A DNA stretch of 64,000 nt from Serinus canaria (taxonomy: Eukaryota > Chordata > Aves > Passeriformes > Fringillidae), in NCBI RefSeq assembly GCF_022539315.1, contig NC_066316.1, positions 53,817,994 through 53,881,993 on the forward strand, written 5' to 3'. The notes below the pieces were generated by a model. It did not search any database. It had not been told where the DNA came from and worked only from the letters and a program-made list of their open reading frames with translations. Position numbers and translations under genes: made by a program. The first letter of the stretch is position 1. Every line of letters begins with the position of its first letter. Shown here in pieces: positions 24,241-36,719 of the stretch.

Positions 24241-24480
24241 TTGGTTGAATATGTGATCTCATGTACAAAGCTGGCATTTGTCTACCATAGCACACATCCC
24301 ATGGCTATGTCAGATAATGACCCACAATTCAATTATTAGGAATTTAAATGTTTTCTAACAGAGTTTTAAACACATTACTTCTCATTCAGGTTATCCACAG
24401 CCTGATGGTAGTGAGGGAAGACCTCTTACACAATCTGCTAAGTTCCACTCATATCCCATTTAGGAATTATTTAATTCCAG
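24241..24480 (+). pseudogene. retroelement pol remnant: integrase core (Ty3/gypsy-like)
   Basis: In one frame from 24241 the reading includes VEYVISCTKLAFVYHSTHP and then SDNDPQF (24310-24330). This is the conserved block around the second Asp of the integrase D,D-35-E triad. After a stop at 24337-24339 and a frame change, SGYPQPDGSEG (24386-24418) matches the helix carrying the catalytic Glu. The Asp and Glu codons are about 100 bp apart, close to the D-35-E spacing once a small indel is allowed. The segment lies about 0.7 kb downstream of the RNase H remnant on the same strand, as in retroelement pol. No zinc-binding HHCC region, first catalytic Asp, LTR, primer-binding site or polypurine tract could be identified with confidence. 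Confidence 0.7.
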
Positions 24481-27400
24481 AGCAGTACTGTGGATACTGA
24501 AACATGTTCAGCCCCAAACTTAGATTAAGACTATCCAGTGGTGTAGTCAATGACGGTAAAGTGAGGGATGTCTAAGTGCTGTGAAAAAATGAACAGAGAA
24601 TGTACTAATGAATGGCAGGAACAAAATCTTGGCAAACCAAGTTGGCTAGCCTGTATTTAAAGGTAATATTAGTAATATCACAAAAGACTGTTTTATGAGG
24701 ATTTGCTCTTCTCTCTGATGAGCAAGCACTGACCTGTTGGACAAAGAAGAGGCAGGGAACTTCTCCTTCTTCCTTTAGTGGGAAGAGACGGACACCAAAC
24801 ATAGGGAGTAAAGAGCCATGTAATACCTCAAAGAATCATCAGCTAAAGGATGCCAGCTCAGATACTGATTTATACCTGTGGATGTATGTTTTGTACTTTA
24901 AGTAGTCTTTTTGTTGTTTTGGTTTTTTGTTCCTTTGGAAATAAGAAAAAAATGAAAGCAACTTATCCTTGATGAGTTCAGTGTAACATTCTTTGATTAA
25001 GAATGGAGGTTTTTACCTGCCTATAAACTTGAGAGAGAAAGTGAAAGATGCAGACACAGACCCATTTTAATAGTCTTGGAAAAGACCAACCATAATATAA
25101 GCTCTGACTGAATGGCGATTCATGTACTGCTATAATTATGACTGTAACTTTGCAATGAGATTATTAATAGTAGGAAAAACTAGCTTTAATTATATGGATT
25201 TTGGGTTTATATTGGGCAGAGGGGTATCAAAACCACAGTGATCGTCTTGATGATGGAAGATGAAAAAGCTGCCCTGCATTTCAGCTGATATGTGATCCGG
25301 AAATCTGGAGTGAGCAGATTTGCATAAACTGACTCCATGCACTGAGAAAAGAGGGTGGGTAGAATAAAGAGCTCAAAACATATTTCAAGAAAGGGTAATT
25401 TTGGGGGAAATTTTGAGGGAAATTGTGGGGATTTTACTGCCAATGTGTGCTGGCCTTAAATCCAGCAAAGTTAAACTCCAGGTCCTTGAGAAGTGGCAAG
25501 GACGTGACTAAAAGCAAGTGAGGTGGCCCTTTGTGTTTTGGAGCAACTGTTGTGAGGTTGGAAGGCATTAGTAATCTGTACCCATAGCTTTCCTTTTATC
25601 TTTGGGAAACTTGTAGAAGGCAGCAGTCTGGATGCATCTCTAGAGACAGCTTAACTTTCACAATGAACAGTTTAACAGAAGTGACAGCTTAGGTAAAATA
25701 GTGGGGGAAAATAAACCCAGAAAGGAAAGTGTCTGCATTCTGTGGGTGGAAAAGAGCACAGAATTTTCCCAGTGTCTCTGACTGTCTCTTTTAGCCATGG
25801 AACATCTGTAGTCATTGGTGTTTTGCCTTCAAATCAATGGACTTTGCTCATTTGTCAGGCAGGTTTTAACCTCCCAGTTTTACTGGCCTTGCTTCTGATT
25901 TACAGAGATGTAGGAAGACAAAGAAGGCACTTTCCTGACTCATTTCTGATTGATAATATAGAAAAGCACTCTATATCATGGCAAACAAACAGAATAAGAA
26001 TTTTTTAGTAGCATTGCTTTTTCTTTAAATTATGACAAATAAGAGTAGCCACAGCTTTTCATATACGTATTGCAATTATTTTTGGTAAAGTTGATTTGCA
26101 TCTTGGGGTGCAATTTGTAATTTCTAACCAGAGAAAGGAAAAATAAACTTATTATGTGGTGCTTGTTGGAGCTAAGCAAACTTTTCCTATGAAGATGACA
26201 TAGCTGTGCTGGGAAGCATTCAGTAACTCAACAAAAATCCTTGTCTGTTGGCCACAGATCTTTGTGTATGAGCCATTTAGTGTGTGTATGTGTGTGTGTG
26301 TGCATATACATATATATAGATATCTGTCTGTGTACCTGTTTATTTTGTTTTACCTGTATTGCTCTTCTGGTTTGCATAATTAAATGGAAGGAGGACACCC
26401 AATATGGTATTTCCTGATAGCACCTACAAACAATGGTGGGCAAATTTCAAGGCTGTTGTTTACCAAAGGATGAGTTAATTTCCATTTCTTTCTGCCATTC
26501 TTTTAAGTTTATTCATGTGTTTTAATGGCATCCCTTTATAAAGAATTTAACCTGCATGAGATGCTAGATTAAGCCTTAGTGCTTGCAGACATGCTGCTTT
26601 GACCAAAGTGGACCCCCTCATCACAGTGGGATAGTTTTCATGCCTTTTTCCGAGAGAAGGAAGTGAACACATCTATTCTTCATACCAAAAAAATAAAAGT
26701 ATTTCTTTCTTCACTACTGGGATCTCTGAAAAGCAACTCTCACTGTGACAAATAGTGTAGCCATAAAATGGTTCCTAGTCTCTTCATTTGCATCTCCAAT
26801 TAAAATACAAAGGTACCAGAAAACAAAGAGAAGGTAGCATCACATACCTGCACTTCCTTTTCTTCTGAATGTGACAAACAAACTTTGCAACTTTTTTCTA
26901 CAGTTCAAGATGGAGATATTCCAGCCCTCACTTGAACATTTTAGAAATCCTAATCCAGTGATGGAGGGGAGCAGAGGCACATCTGTGTGCTTGCTGCTAA
27001 AAGCTACATGAAAGGGCTGTGTTTGGCATCTTCATGCCTACTGTGCATTACCTTGCTCTAAACAGTAATTTCAGAAGAGCAAAGCAGGAGCATTCCTTGG
27101 ACTCTTTATGTATGTCTTTCTCCTGTCCACAGAGCAGCTCTCTGCATGCTAACTAACACCACGAAGGAGGCGGGGGCCCTGTAAAGATCATTCTGGTTTC
27201 TATTGTTCTCTGTAGTCACAGGAAAATGAACACAGCCTCTCAAAAAGTTCCCTCCCAGGGGAAGATGCTCAAGGAGAGAAAATTGCTATGAATTTGCCCT
27301 CTACTTCAGACACTTACTTGCTCACACAGTTCTAAAGTTGTCAAATGTATTTATACATATGAAATAGCAAATGTTTGATAGTGCCTTTTGTCCCCTGGGA

Positions 27401-29164
27401 CAGGATCATCTGCATATTGCCGACGGGGCTTTAGGCACTGTGTAAGCATGAGTGTTACATGACAACAGCAGGCACATCTATCCTGCCCTGGGCCCAAGCA
27501 GGTTAGTCCACCTGTGACAGGGTGGAATTGGACAGAGCTCTGACTTCATGGCCAGCAGCCAAGGAGTTGAACTGCCCCGCAGATGTTATGGTCTGAGGCA
27601 TTTAGGGAGTGTCCGCACTCTGCTCTGTATTCTGTGACTCCCAGGAAGCTGGCACAATGTCTGCCTTCCTGGGAGAAGTAAAAGAAAAAAGTAATCTTGG
27701 AATTTTGTTTTTAAGTGGCTGGAGAAAAGAGACAGTTAATTTTCTGACCATTGGGATTTTTGTTCTTTTTAATTTCCCTATATCTCTGAAACTGACATAA
27801 GGCACTTAAAAACTGTCTGGGCAAAGAAATGCTACCTAAAGTTACAACTTGGTGAGGTGGGAGAAAGGGAGAAATTCTGTTCCTAGATATTTGCCAAAAG
27901 CTCTGCCCCTTCCTATTTCAATTGTGGCTCAATATTTCTCTCTAAAACTACAGGCAATTTCTGTAGGACTCACTAGTCACAATGTGTTTTGTGCCACACC
28001 TACCTGGTAGGTACCCTGCCACCATGGGGGATGTAGAGATCTGCCAGAGGCTTCTGGTTCTATTCATGGGCTTGAAGAAAGCAATCCAGCAGCAGGAACT
28101 GCTCAGGAGATAGCCCTGGCACCAATCCATGACATCCTAGGGGTGACCACACAGGAACTCTCCTTTTAAATGCATCAGGAAGCTGAGTGCCTCCATATGA
28201 CATTAACGGGACCAGAGACCTATGCAGATTAAGTCAGAGCAGTTTAGTTAATTTTAGTGTTGCTAGCCTAATTTTCAGCAAAAAATTTTAGTCTTGAAAA
28301 GGATTTTCTTGTAGTTGGGTCAAGTTGAAAATAAAATATTCTTTCTGGCTTGAAGAAATATGAAGGAAATAAAGAGAAAAAGCTGGATTGTAGGATTCTA
28401 TACAGGATGAATTTGCACCCAGCAAAAAATGAAAACCCAGGAGCCTGCAATAAAGCAAACACCTGCCTAACAAAAGTGTGCTGAAGAAGGATGTTTTAGA
28501 CAGCATCAAGCTCATCAGTGAAGCCCCAAAAGAGTAGAAGCAAAAACGTCAGTTGTAACTGGCAGCAAATAAAAGGTTGTTAACCACATGGAGATCTGTC
28601 TTTGGACATTGCCAAATTGAAAACTGAACGGAACATAATTTTGAAGATTATAACTGGAGAGATGATTAGCGGCATGGGGGAAGCTTTTTCAAGGACTTAC
28701 TAAGGAAATGGGACTGTAATTAGAAAAGGAAATGGAATCAAGAGAAGATTTCTAAAAGGTGAAGAGAAAAGGCTTTTGTAAATAGTAAAAACACATGTTA
28801 AGAAACCAAATTGACAAGACAATGTTAGTGTGAGTTCACTCGTAATTTTTAGCCTGAAAATGATAGAGAAGTGCATTTTCAATCTAATTACTTGAAAATT
28901 TATTTTCTCTATCAGAAATGACTTATAAGATATTGTTGTGAGAAAATGAAGACAGTCTCTCAGTCCTGCAGTGGCTTGATCTGGCCGGTGTTGCAGATGT
29001 GCTTATTTCCATGTGTGCATTCCCCCACTGATTGCACTGATTTGCATATGAACATTGGCAGGACAAGAACACTGAATAAGTGCTGGGGTCTCTTTTAAGT
29101 CCTGCTTGTTTTGTTTTTTGGGGTTTTTTCCCCCATAAAGACAATTTAAAGAGGAGAAAACATA
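24481..29164. other. non-coding sequence after the pol fossil
   Basis: No gene is recognised. The first kilobase should contain the remainder of the retroelement and its 3' LTR if they survive, but no LTR boundary could be seen. A TG/TA microsatellite lies at 26279-26322. ORFs are all below 90 codons and show no domains. Confidence 0.5.
26279..26322. repeat. TG/TA compound microsatellite
   Basis: TGTGTGTATGTGTGTGTGTG is followed by CATATACATATATATAGATAT. It is a short compound dinucleotide repeat of a kind common in vertebrate DNA. Confidence 0.85.
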
Positions 29165-29370
29165 TCTGATTAGATATTAGGAAGAAGTTCTTTGCTGTGA
29201 GGGTGGCGAGGGACTGTCACAAGTTGCCTGGAGAAGCTGTGGATGCCCCATCTCTGGAAGCATTCATGCCCAGGTTGGATGGAGCACTATTAGAAGTTGT
29301 TCTTGCCCACATCTGGGAACTAAATGATCTTTAACGTCCCTTCCAACCCAAGCCATTCTATGATTCTAAG
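29165..29370 (+). mobile_element. CR1 LINE fragment, 3' end
   Basis: The plus strand shows a 5'-truncated CR1 tail. 'TTAGGAAGAAGTTCTTTGCTG' degenerates over 29178-29198. It is followed by TGCCTGGAGAAGCTGTGGAT (29225-29244), 'CCAGGTTGGATGGAGC' (29271-29286) and CGTCCCTTCCAACCCAAGCC (29335-29354), and it ends in ATTCTATGATTCTA (29355-29368), the short terminal direct repeat diagnostic of avian CR1. This copy is relatively well preserved. Its 3' end lies next to the AATAAA and stop codon of the minus-strand ORF at 29402-30070. Confidence 0.93.
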
Positions 29371-29373
29371 ATT

Positions 29374-29379
29374 TTTATT
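29374..29379 (-). promoter_or_regulatory. candidate poly(A) signal AATAAA, minus strand
   Basis: TTTATT on the plus strand reads as AATAAA on the minus strand. It sits about 22 bp beyond the stop codon of the 222-codon minus-strand ORF and immediately before the 3' end of the CR1 copy. Its position suits a 3' UTR with a very short stop-to-signal distance, but the hexamer is frequent in AT-rich DNA. Confidence 0.25.
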
Positions 29380-29401
29380 TAAATGTTTCATATATAGTTC
29401 C

Positions 29402-30070
29402 TTAGACAACAGCCACCCAGAACACCAGCTCGCCCTGGAAGTCTAAATGGAGAGGTAATGAAGAGAGGTAAGTGAAAACCACAGCTCCTGGGCAGCTCAA
29501 GAGCTCATCTTGCATGAGACCTCCATCACATAGGTAACACAGGGCCTCTCCTCCATGGAATTTCCTAGCAGAAGGGGAAAGCAGACCACAGAGGACAATG
29601 AAGCTGAAATCCCCACTGCCATTTGGGGTGCAATGCAGCCCCCAGCCATCCCTGTCTGGTGTGATCCTTGGGTTGTCCCAAGTCTCTTCTAGACCGTAGT
29701 AAAGATCAGCAGCTTGAGGAACCAAAAGCTGGCCTGTGTCTGGGTAGTTAGAAGAAAAGAACAAATGGATTTCCATGACTCTGCCCTGGCAAATTTCACT
29801 TCTATAACATGGCCTTAGTTGTCCATGGAGTCTGTGTGGATTGCCTGCCCTGAAATGAACCCAGCTTTGGGATCTGCAAGCTGAAGAATTAGTGACTTTT
29901 CTCCTGAAGAAGTTGGAGTGACTGCAGTCCATGTTCTTCTGATGCCTAGGAACACTTCTGGTCATGAGAGTATTTGTTACAGGGACACCACACAAAAAGC
30001 AAGAAGTAAGGGTAGGCAAACCCCACTGATAAAATCCCAAGAGCATCTCCAGTTCATAATCAGTGAACAT
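29402..30070 (-). other. unexplained 222-codon ORF, possible gene or pseudogene
   Basis: This is the longest ORF in the window outside the CCCTT array. It starts at ATG and ends with TAA at 29402-29404, and AATAAA follows 22 bp later. Local base composition is less AT-rich than its surroundings. The peptide has a rather protein-like composition: many Cys, Gly, Trp and Asp residues, DRDGWGLHC and NGSGDFSFIVLCGLL in the C-terminal half, and a hydrophobic C-terminus ending ELVFWVAVV. I do not recognise a family. A 62-codon minus-strand ORF just upstream (30079-30267) lies in another frame with only a few bases between. The pair could be one broken coding unit, although the region could equally be non-coding. 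No exon boundaries are clear. Confidence 0.25.
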
Positions 30071-31089
30071 CCATGACCTCAGACCAAACTTGGCTCTTCA
30101 GGTAATGCTGATATAATGTTTCTTGTCAGAGAGTATGGTTCACCCAGGTACATCTTGCAGAATCCTTTTCCCAAACAGCCATCAAAACTTGTTTTTTCAC
30201 TGCACAATGAAAAGGTGGCAGGAAAAGGGGATTTTATGCTTGCTGGGTTCAGCTGACATATTTCCATATCAGCTCACTGCAGATTACTAAGGTACACTTG
30301 GGATAAATTAAGTGACTGAAGTGAAGTGTGTAAACCCATCCACAGCAAACACATTGCCTTGTGGGGTATATTTGCCGAGATTATGATTATTGTTTGAGTT
30401 TAAAAAAAAAAAATAAAGGAGTACTTTTCTGTGTGCTGTATCCTGCCTTTGAGGTGGAGAAAACTTCATAATCCAGTGATTTGAACTCAAGAGCAATTGT
30501 TGGGAGGCTCAGGATGTACAAGGCCTTACTGATGGCCTACCCTGGGCATGTCTGGCCATGGATGCTGATCCTGGCTGGCGGTATCAGAGCAGCTCTGCAC
30601 AGGCTGCGTGTCTACATCATCTAGTGCTGTACCTCGCAGAGATACTAATTGGGTCCTGGAAGCAATATAGGCATGGCAGCATGTTGCTGTGTCAAGCTAA
30701 TTAGTGGTGCTTCTAACAAGCACAGGTGCAGCAGCAGGTTGACATGGCTCTGGTGCTGCCTGTTCACAGCTACCCCGACTGGCTCTGCCCTGAGCTCTGC
30801 ACGACGGCAGAGCTGTCACCTTTCTCACACCATTAACCTCCCTGGGCAAAAAGGAGGTGGATTTGAAGTGAAGATTTTGTTATATACATATGTGCAGTGC
30901 CTTAGATTCTCCATCTGTGAAGCTGGGCATAATAAAATGCATCTGCCTTTGCAAATCACTGAAAATCTACAAATGAAAAGTGCTGCATGTTGTCAGTGTT
31001 AGGATCTTTTAATTCTTACTCTTCATTATTCTCTTTTCTTTGCTTTACAACTTATGTGCTGAGACAGAGGTCGTGAATTTAAACCTGAC

Positions 31090-31122
31090 AAAAAAAAAAA
31101 AAAAGAAAAAGAAAAATGAAAA
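31090..31122. repeat. A-rich tract
   Basis: A run of about 15 A residues is followed by GAAAAAGAAAAATG-type units. It could be a decayed poly(A) tail, but no source element can be recognised upstream. Confidence 0.75.
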
Positions 31123-32695
31123 ATGTTGGAATGGGGAGTAAAAAGCCACTGAGAACTGAACAAAATACGAGCTGAGTTTGTATTATTTATACAGTTTTGT
31201 ATTCTGGCTACTGTTGAGCACATGAAAGTTGAATATTCCCTGTGCTTTAGAACACGGAGAAAGTAACAGCAGAAACTGAAGCAGGATGGTTGGAATTGCA
31301 GGTGGGAGAATAATTTATAATGGATAATTTATTCAACAAAATTTTCCTCTTAACTCTTCACAAATTACTCTAAAACAGATTGCTGTTTTCTCAGATTCAC
31401 TTGTTATGTGAAATTATTTAGTGAACAATTCTTTTAAGTTGTTTGTGAATTTAAATTGTAGAAAGTGGGTATGCTTCTGATTTGACAAAAAATCTCCACA
31501 TAGCATGCTTTTGTGAGCTGACTGGAGTGATGCTGCCTTCCCTGGCCTCTATCTGCCTCCACAAAGATCCATGAAGATTTGGATCCTTGTCTAGTGGGAC
31601 AGCTTCTCAGAAGGGAGCTAAATCAGAATTTCTGGCACCAAGTCCAAATTCCTGACCGTTTTGTTTTGTAACGCCTTGCCAATGCAGGGATAAAATACTC
31701 CTTCAACATTTCTCAGGAGTGATGCAAAAAGCCTCCTGCCTGAAAGGTTGTTTATTTTTCCAGCCATTTCATCTCCTCTGACAGAAGTGTAACCTCCCTT
31801 TCCCCAACCTATGCCTTCTTAATGTCCTTCTCTGCAAAAGCCTTTGCAGCCACAACCACATCGTTCCTGTTCACCTCTGGTCTCCTTCAGCCATTCCTTT
31901 ACTCTTACCGTGAATAACTGGGAAGGTTTCTGAGACTCTTGAGGGCCAGATACGGGTTTGCATTGGGTTTGGGGTGCTTGAACACACTGATGTGATGATT
32001 TTGGAGAAAGCATTTGAATAAAAAAGCTTTTCTTCCTCATCAGCTGAGCTAAAGTTGTTCCTTCCCTTATGGCACAATATGACAGGAAGATGCGGAGGCA
32101 TTAGCCATGTGGCTAGCCCACATGCCAGGTGGCTATTTTGTCACCATGCCATCAGCACTGGTGTCCTCTTTCCCTATAAACAAGAGTAGGTATGCCTGTG
32201 CTGGCCTGTGAGCGAACCCAATTTTCAGCAGTTGTGGGAAGGGGTAGAAAGGTTTTCCTGTGTATGAGCTCGTAATGATCCATCCGCAGAACGTGCCACT
32301 TGCTTTTCTTTGCGTGGGATGGTAAGAGATCAATTAGAGCAAGAAAGTTCACAGCCCACTTAAGAAGCAATATTCCCCTTTTATCTCATTTCCTTCTCAG
32401 GTTTCTACCCTTTTACAGCTGTGTGGCTGGTGTGCTAAATGCTAATGTGAAAGTACTTTATACAGTGCCAAGCAGACATTCTTGTGGAAATGAATTCTCC
32501 CTTCTCACATTTGTCTCTTGCTTTCTCACCTCCCTAGCTGGCTGATCTCATGGTCCCTTGGTATTTAGGGACAACCCTTGAGGTGCCTGGCCAGCCGCCC
32601 ATGCCTGCAGACAGCCTGATGCTTGCCTACTTCAGAGAAGGTTTGCTGCAGTCTTTTTATTTTTCCAGGCAGGCAAGGATTAAATAGTCTTCTTC

Positions 32696-32714
32696 TTTTT
32701 TTTTTTTTTTTTTT
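32696..32714. repeat. poly(T) 19-mer
   Basis: An uninterrupted T19 follows TCTTCTTC. No adjacent retroposon body is recognisable on either side. Confidence 0.85.
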
Positions 32715-32804
32715 AATCACAAAAAGAGGTAACTGGTATTTGATCAGCAGCTTAAATGACTGAACAGACTTTGCTGGATAAAATATTCAGCAGGTTGTTT
32801 GTGG

Positions 32805-32846
32805 TTTTATTTTGTTTTGGTTTTTTTGGTTTTTTTTTTTTTTTTT
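32805..32846. repeat. T-rich GTTTT tract
   Basis: GGTTTTATTTTGTTTTGG grades into two long T runs separated by GG, ending at about 32846. It is a simple low-complexity tract. Confidence 0.8.
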
Positions 32847-34531
32847 GTCCTTTCAGTCATTCACATTTGTTTGTGATTTCCCTCTGCCCTTTTAAACTAC
32901 CTCTTCTCAGTGATTATTGGTCTAATTGTATCTAGTCTATTTAGGTTCTTGTATTAAGCTCATCACTGTGGTGTCTGAACATCAGATCAATGCCATGTAA
33001 TTACAGTCACACAGAACACAATCAACAATTATCAGTGATCACTTTTCAGATCTTGCAACAAAGAAATGCTATCTGAGACATTGCTGCAAGATTTCAGATT
33101 TCCAAATATTTGCACTTCTAATTAAGCAGATGGAAGACCTGCTGGTAATGAGAAAACAGGTCTCAGAACTTCTTCCATAGCTAATTTCTGCCCAGACCAA
33201 AATAAATTATGCTGCAACAATTCTTTTCCAAGGTAAATAACACTACACACCACTTGGCAAAATGCCTCTCAACAACAAAAAAACCCAGAGAAGTGTTTAA
33301 AGGTATTGCACTCAGTGGGAGATTTTCACACCACAGTAATAAATGCAACACAGCAAAAACCTACAGCTAGCAGAAGGGAATGCCTTCTTATCTAACTGCT
33401 CTGGAGGATATTTGCTGATCAATCCTATGAAAGGATGATATGCTTCTCTGTGTGTCCAGGGGATGAAATAACAAGCCTGAAGGCAATAATGCTCTCATAT
33501 CATGTTTGAGAATTTTACAAATACAGCATGAGGCTCTGTGACTCAGTCTGAATGGAATTTTTCTTACCACATGAATTTTACATGATATTTCGATACTAGC
33601 TCTTCTGGGCAGTTTTCCTAACACAGTGCAATGTTAGTTTTAGGTGCTTTTTTATCATATTGGTAAATACCACGCTACAGTTTGTGAAATGTTTGAGGAA
33701 GGGCAGCAAAGGTGAAAATTTGAAAATTACCAGGATATTTGATTTGTCTCTTTTTCACTTTTGCAAAGTTTCAAATGCTTTTTGTTTGCAAGGAAGAAAT
33801 AAAAAGCAGCAAAGAAAAAAGGGTTTAGTACAATCTTCACATGTGTTTTGCTTTTTTTTTTATTTTTTTTTCTTCCCATGGTCTCTCCTCAGACTCTAAA
33901 TTCTGCTTCTTGTTAAAGAAATGTCCTTATGTTCCATATTAATTAAAAAGAAAAATGAAATAGATAGGTAGGGCTTTTTTGTTTGTTTGTTTTTTGGCAA
34001 TAACAGCACAAAAAGTCCATGTCTTTTTGTTATTCCCAAATCTCTAAAAGCACCAATTCTTGTCATATCAAATTTCCATATAGAAAACTGGTATGCATGT
34101 GGGGGAGTAATAGCACAATATGATATTCTTCTAATAGCAGTTTTCTATAAATAGTGTAATCTGTTATTTATCATTGGAACTATTCATTAAAATAATTTTT
34201 AAAATATATATATATAGGTATATACAGTATGGGCATCTGTTACTAGATTTTTAGTTGACTGACAGTTTTTAATCCATTTAGCCAGTGCTAAGTGTAACTT
34301 GCTGGAATATAAGTCTTTTCAAGAAGTCTTTTCGGCTTATTCCCGATGTGTGCATATGGCCTTTCTCATGATCTTTGGAAATTTATTTGTTTTTTAAAGA
34401 CTGACTCCTGGAGTCAGGTGAGTACCTGAAAATTGCAGCTTCTACTAAAAAACAAAGGTTTTCATTGTACAGAGGAAAGCTGAAAATTAGACTCTTTTAG
34501 GGTTCAAAAGGAGTGTAAGCAGAATAATAAT

Positions 34532-34556
<25 letters not shown>
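34532..34556. repeat. poly(A) 25-mer
   Basis: There are 25 uninterrupted A residues after AATAATAAT. Such a pure run suggests a relatively recent insertion or slippage. The upstream sequence does not resemble any element I know, so a retroposed tail is possible but unsupported. Confidence 0.85.
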
Positions 34557-34562
<6 letters not shown>

Positions 34563-36719
34563 TTTTTAAGCTATTCCCAAGGCTTTAGGAGGTCAGACCA
34601 AAGGGTTCTGACTATTTGGATTTTGTAACAGTTCTAATAATATACAATTTTTTAAAATCTGTTGTACTATTGAAATCTTACTGACCAATGCTGTAGGATT
34701 ACATATTAGTAGTTCTTTACCACAGGGGCTACCACACTTCCCATGTTTACCACACTGTTATTTTAAGCAGAAAGCATCCACCCTTGGCAATGAAGTACAG
34801 AAGGTCAATGTGCATATGCTCCCTATGTGATCATGTTTGTCTTTTACCTCCACATCTTAAAACCTCATATTAATATTTTGTCTCAGATCTCTATTGCTAC
34901 TATCTCAAAAAAATAGCCAGCCTCTCAGCAGTGGAGCACCACTTGCATGGTAGCCAAAACCAGGTGAAAACTGACAAAACATTACAGAACATTTTATACC
35001 CTGAAATTACTTGTATAGATAATTTTAAGGTTTCCACTCCAAATTTGTCCTTTTAGTTTTTTCAAAGAAAGTCTTGAAAAGTGCTTTATTGCTGGTATTC
35101 ACTGGTGTGAATTTCCAGACAAAGTGGGAGAGAATTTTTCCTGCAGTCTCTCTCCTGCTCATGTATGGGAGGTTGATCACTTTCTGCTTACAGCATTTGT
35201 TTTCTTTTCTACTTTATGCACATCTTCTGTGTAATAAATAACATAATTTCAGCTCCTATGGCTTCAGATGGCACAGTGCCCTCTGCTCGAACTCTTTGGA
35301 GAGGGAAATACTCCAGCTTACCGTCAGAGTTTCATTTGCAAGCTTTACTTTACCTTAGCCTTATTTTAAAAATTTCAAAGCTTTGCCTCCACAAATCAGG
35401 TTAAACTGTACATTACAAGGGAACTGCTTGACCTTGAAGCAATCCGTTTTGAGGCAGAGGTGAGGAAGGGGTTGGCAGGCAGGATTTATTGTGCTCTGAG
35501 GAATGCAGAGGGAGCACATGAACATAAATACACAGAGAAACAGGAGCGGGAATCGCAGATGGATCTGGCAGATAAGACTTGGGCCTGTATCTGTTAGTAG
35601 GTCGAAAGTGTGATGGTATCTTCTCCAATGGAAATACAATTCAAAATCTTGTTTGGATGGTATATGATGCCAGACAAGCTTCCTTGGACAGATAAAACAT
35701 TATCACCACCGTGCTGGTAAGGCTGCAGAGTAAGTAGGATACTCAACATATATTACACCCTTGAGAGGTCTGGGGCAAAATGCGTAAGGTAACTGGAAAT
35801 ATTGCACTGAAAACACTGAACAGTGCCAAAGATGGAGGGGGCTGTGGAATAAAGGACTTGCTCACTGGTGCCCAAGGCAGCAAAATAAGGCTGGTAGCAG
35901 GGTTTGGTGCCCACTCAAGAACTTCTGGATGTCACACATCTGGGTTGACCCTCCTGGTTCTCATTCCTCAAAGCAAGAGGAAGAAATGACAAGCAGGATG
36001 TTTTTAAGAGCTGGAAGTTTAGCCCCAAGGAAAAAAAGCAGAGGTCACAGTGCCCTATGTCTGTGAAAAAAAGAGGACCCTCTCCATTAAAATTGAGCGG
36101 ATATGTGCTCGTGTGCCCATTTAGGGAAATAATTATTGTTTGCTGGACATGATTTTCCAGTGCATTCACTGGACTGATGAGCTGGCTGATTGTTGTGATC
36201 AACTTTTTCAATGATCTAGTACTTTCTTGCTGGGATTAATACAGCAGAAGTCAGACTGCTTTTTCACTTTTTTTTTTCATTTTATTTTTTTTCCCCAGAA
36301 AGACCTTGCTTTTTGGTAGGTTCTTGCAAGGGAGAAGCCCCAAACAACCCTCCCCACTTCCATCCTTATTGTACCCCTACGTGCTGGCAGCCCACCTCTG
36401 CTTTCTGCAACTCTGATCCCTCTTTGCTCTACAGCTCTCTGTCATACTTCTTTCAAGGTCTTCAGGGCTTCAGCTGCCCCAGAAAGTGGAACAAAAAAGC
36501 TCACTGGAAACACTGAAAGAGAGGACTGGAGGAGAGAGATGAAAGGAGATGAGTAGGCGTGGGAAAAAGAGACAGAACAGACTACATATTTATTTTCCTT
36601 AAAAAGGTAAGTGGTTATGTTTTGAAAAGATCCTGCTGTTGTTCTTTCCAGAAGTAAAGCCCTTTATTTGAGCTTTATTCATTCTCCTGACTCTTTTTTC
36701 TTTTCTCTCACTCTCTGTA

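Larger units (their letters stand above)
30071..36699. other. non-coding sequence with homopolymer tracts
   Basis: No gene is recognised apart from a possible upstream continuation of the minus-strand ORF to about 30267. Low-complexity tracts at 31090-31122, 32696-32714, 32805-32846 and 34532-34556 are listed separately, and a further T-rich tract lies at about 33850-33872. A long pyrimidine tract ending in CCCCAG at about 36264-36298 resembles a splice acceptor but leads into no recognisable exon. Confidence 0.5.

Noticed and set aside
24481..26000. Search for a 3' LTR or polypurine tract of the pol fossil (purine-rich runs near 25380-25430 and 25695-25730)
   Set aside because: No matching second copy upstream, no TG...CA boundaries and no target-site duplication could be seen, so no LTR is claimed.
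36264..36298. Long pyrimidine tract ending in CCCCAG, possible exon start
   Set aside because: The following frame (to about 36516) has no domain and no clear donor site; not enough to call an exon.
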